A stretch of 64,000 bases of DNA, taken from assembly GCF_030063195.1 (NCBI RefSeq), contig NZ_JASISS010000003.1:124001-188000 (forward strand). The letters run 5' to 3'. The stretch is from Cryobacterium sp. PH31-AA6. Lineage in GTDB: Bacteria > Actinomycetota > Actinomycetes > Actinomycetales > Microbacteriaceae. The notes below the pieces were generated by a model, which was given only the letters and a program-made list of their open reading frames with translations, was not told the origin of the DNA and did not search any database. Below, in pieces: positions 63,658-64,000 of the stretch. The stretch's first letter is position 1; every line of letters starts with the position of its first letter. The translations under genes and the position numbers were made by a program.

Positions 63658-64000
63658 GTGGCCGAAAACGGCGCAGCACAGGCAAACATAGGCGTAGTAG
63701 GACTGGCGGTGATGGGGTCGAATCTGGCCCGCAACCTCGCCAGCCGCGAGGGCAACACGGTGGCGGTGTACAACCGCTCGCCCGAGCGCACCCGCCTGCT
63801 CGTCGGTGAACACCCCGAGGCGAACTTCGTCGACTCCGAGACGATCGAGGAATTCGCCGCGTCGCTCCAGAAGCCGCGCACCGCGATCATCATGGTCCAG
63901 GCCGGCACGGGCACGGATGCCGTGATCAGCCAGCTGACCGCCCTGTTCGAGCCGGGCGACATCATCGTTGACGGCGGCAACGCCGATTTCCAGGACACCA
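63658..64000 (+). CDS. gnd: 6-phosphogluconate dehydrogenase, 3' end outside window
   Basis: 114 residues visible from GTG 63658, with AAGGAG five bases upstream. NADP-binding Rossmann start IGVVGLAVMGSNLARNLA, then VYNRSPERT and IIVDGGNADFQDT identify Gnd of the pentose phosphate pathway, oxidising 6-phosphogluconate to ribulose-5-phosphate, NADPH and CO2. The frame is open to the window end. Cofactor preference cannot be fixed from this part. Confidence 0.93.
   Translation, partial: MAENGAAQANIGVVGLAVMGSNLARNLASREGNTVAVYNRSPERTRLLVGEHPEANFVDSETIEEFAASLQKPRTAIIMVQAGTGTDAVISQLTALFEPGDIIVDGGNADFQDT

Overview
The window is a 64 kb, high-GC chromosomal segment from an actinobacterium, most likely a member of the Microbacteriaceae (Cryobacterium-like; the genus is an inference). 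Support: strong G/C third positions, many GTG starts, ATGA/GTGA overlaps, a mycothiol-conjugate amidase, DUF4245/DUF4307/DUF501 proteins typical of actinobacteria, the eno-ftsB-DUF501 order, and several genes whose start codon lies about 6 nt after a -10-like hexamer (leaderless mRNAs). No prophage, insertion sequence, CRISPR array or conjugation gene was seen. The segment looks like core chromosome with a few accessory islands.

Layout. 0-6 kb: 3' part of rmuC with a repeat-expanded tail, a 1120-residue secreted beta-helix (GH55-like) protein behind a cluster of palindromes, and an HSL-type esterase. 6-16 kb: glpX and fbaA (gluconeogenesis/glycolysis, divergent), ispH, xseA-xseB-DUF4245-carbonic anhydrase, fumC, and PIN-PhoH. 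16-22 kb: PLP enzyme, uppS, hemolysin III, mca, DUF4307, greA, ilvA. 22-28 kb: AI-2E family exporter and a four-gene ABC importer. 28-32 kb: YcaQ-type DNA glycosylase, htpX, lemA, ABC-2 exporter. 32-36.4 kb: a three-gene overlapping minus-strand operon (PLP deaminase/aldolase-like, FAD sugar-lactone oxidase-like, GH1 protein lacking both catalytic glutamates). 36.5-42.6 kb: Ig-like membrane-anchored surface protein, then a NarL-type two-component system divergent from an FtsX-type ABC pair. 42.7-48 kb: Ppx/GppA, 2H phosphoesterase, the acetoin module (budA, alsS, divergent LysR regulator), and a short-variable-loop tRNA with a UAA anticodon. 48-55.4 kb: ndh, S8 protease, DUF501, ftsB, eno, hisS, ferritin. 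55.5-57.6 kb: ABC exporter. 57.6-64 kb: rplY-pth-mfd-mazG on the minus strand and the start of gnd.

Central carbon metabolism recurs (glpX, fbaA, fumC, eno, gnd, acetoin synthesis), as does genome maintenance (rmuC, xseAB, YcaQ-like, mfd, mazG). The observations most worth following are: (1) the predicted catalytically dead GH1 protein and its unusual operon partners; (2) a class-I-shaped tRNA carrying a Leu UAA anticodon; (3) a LexA-box-like site upstream of rplY-pth-mfd-mazG; (4) a CTG start for pth; (5) stacked palindromes, one LacI-operator-like, upstream of the secreted beta-helix protein. All functional statements come from reading motifs by eye; no database search was possible.
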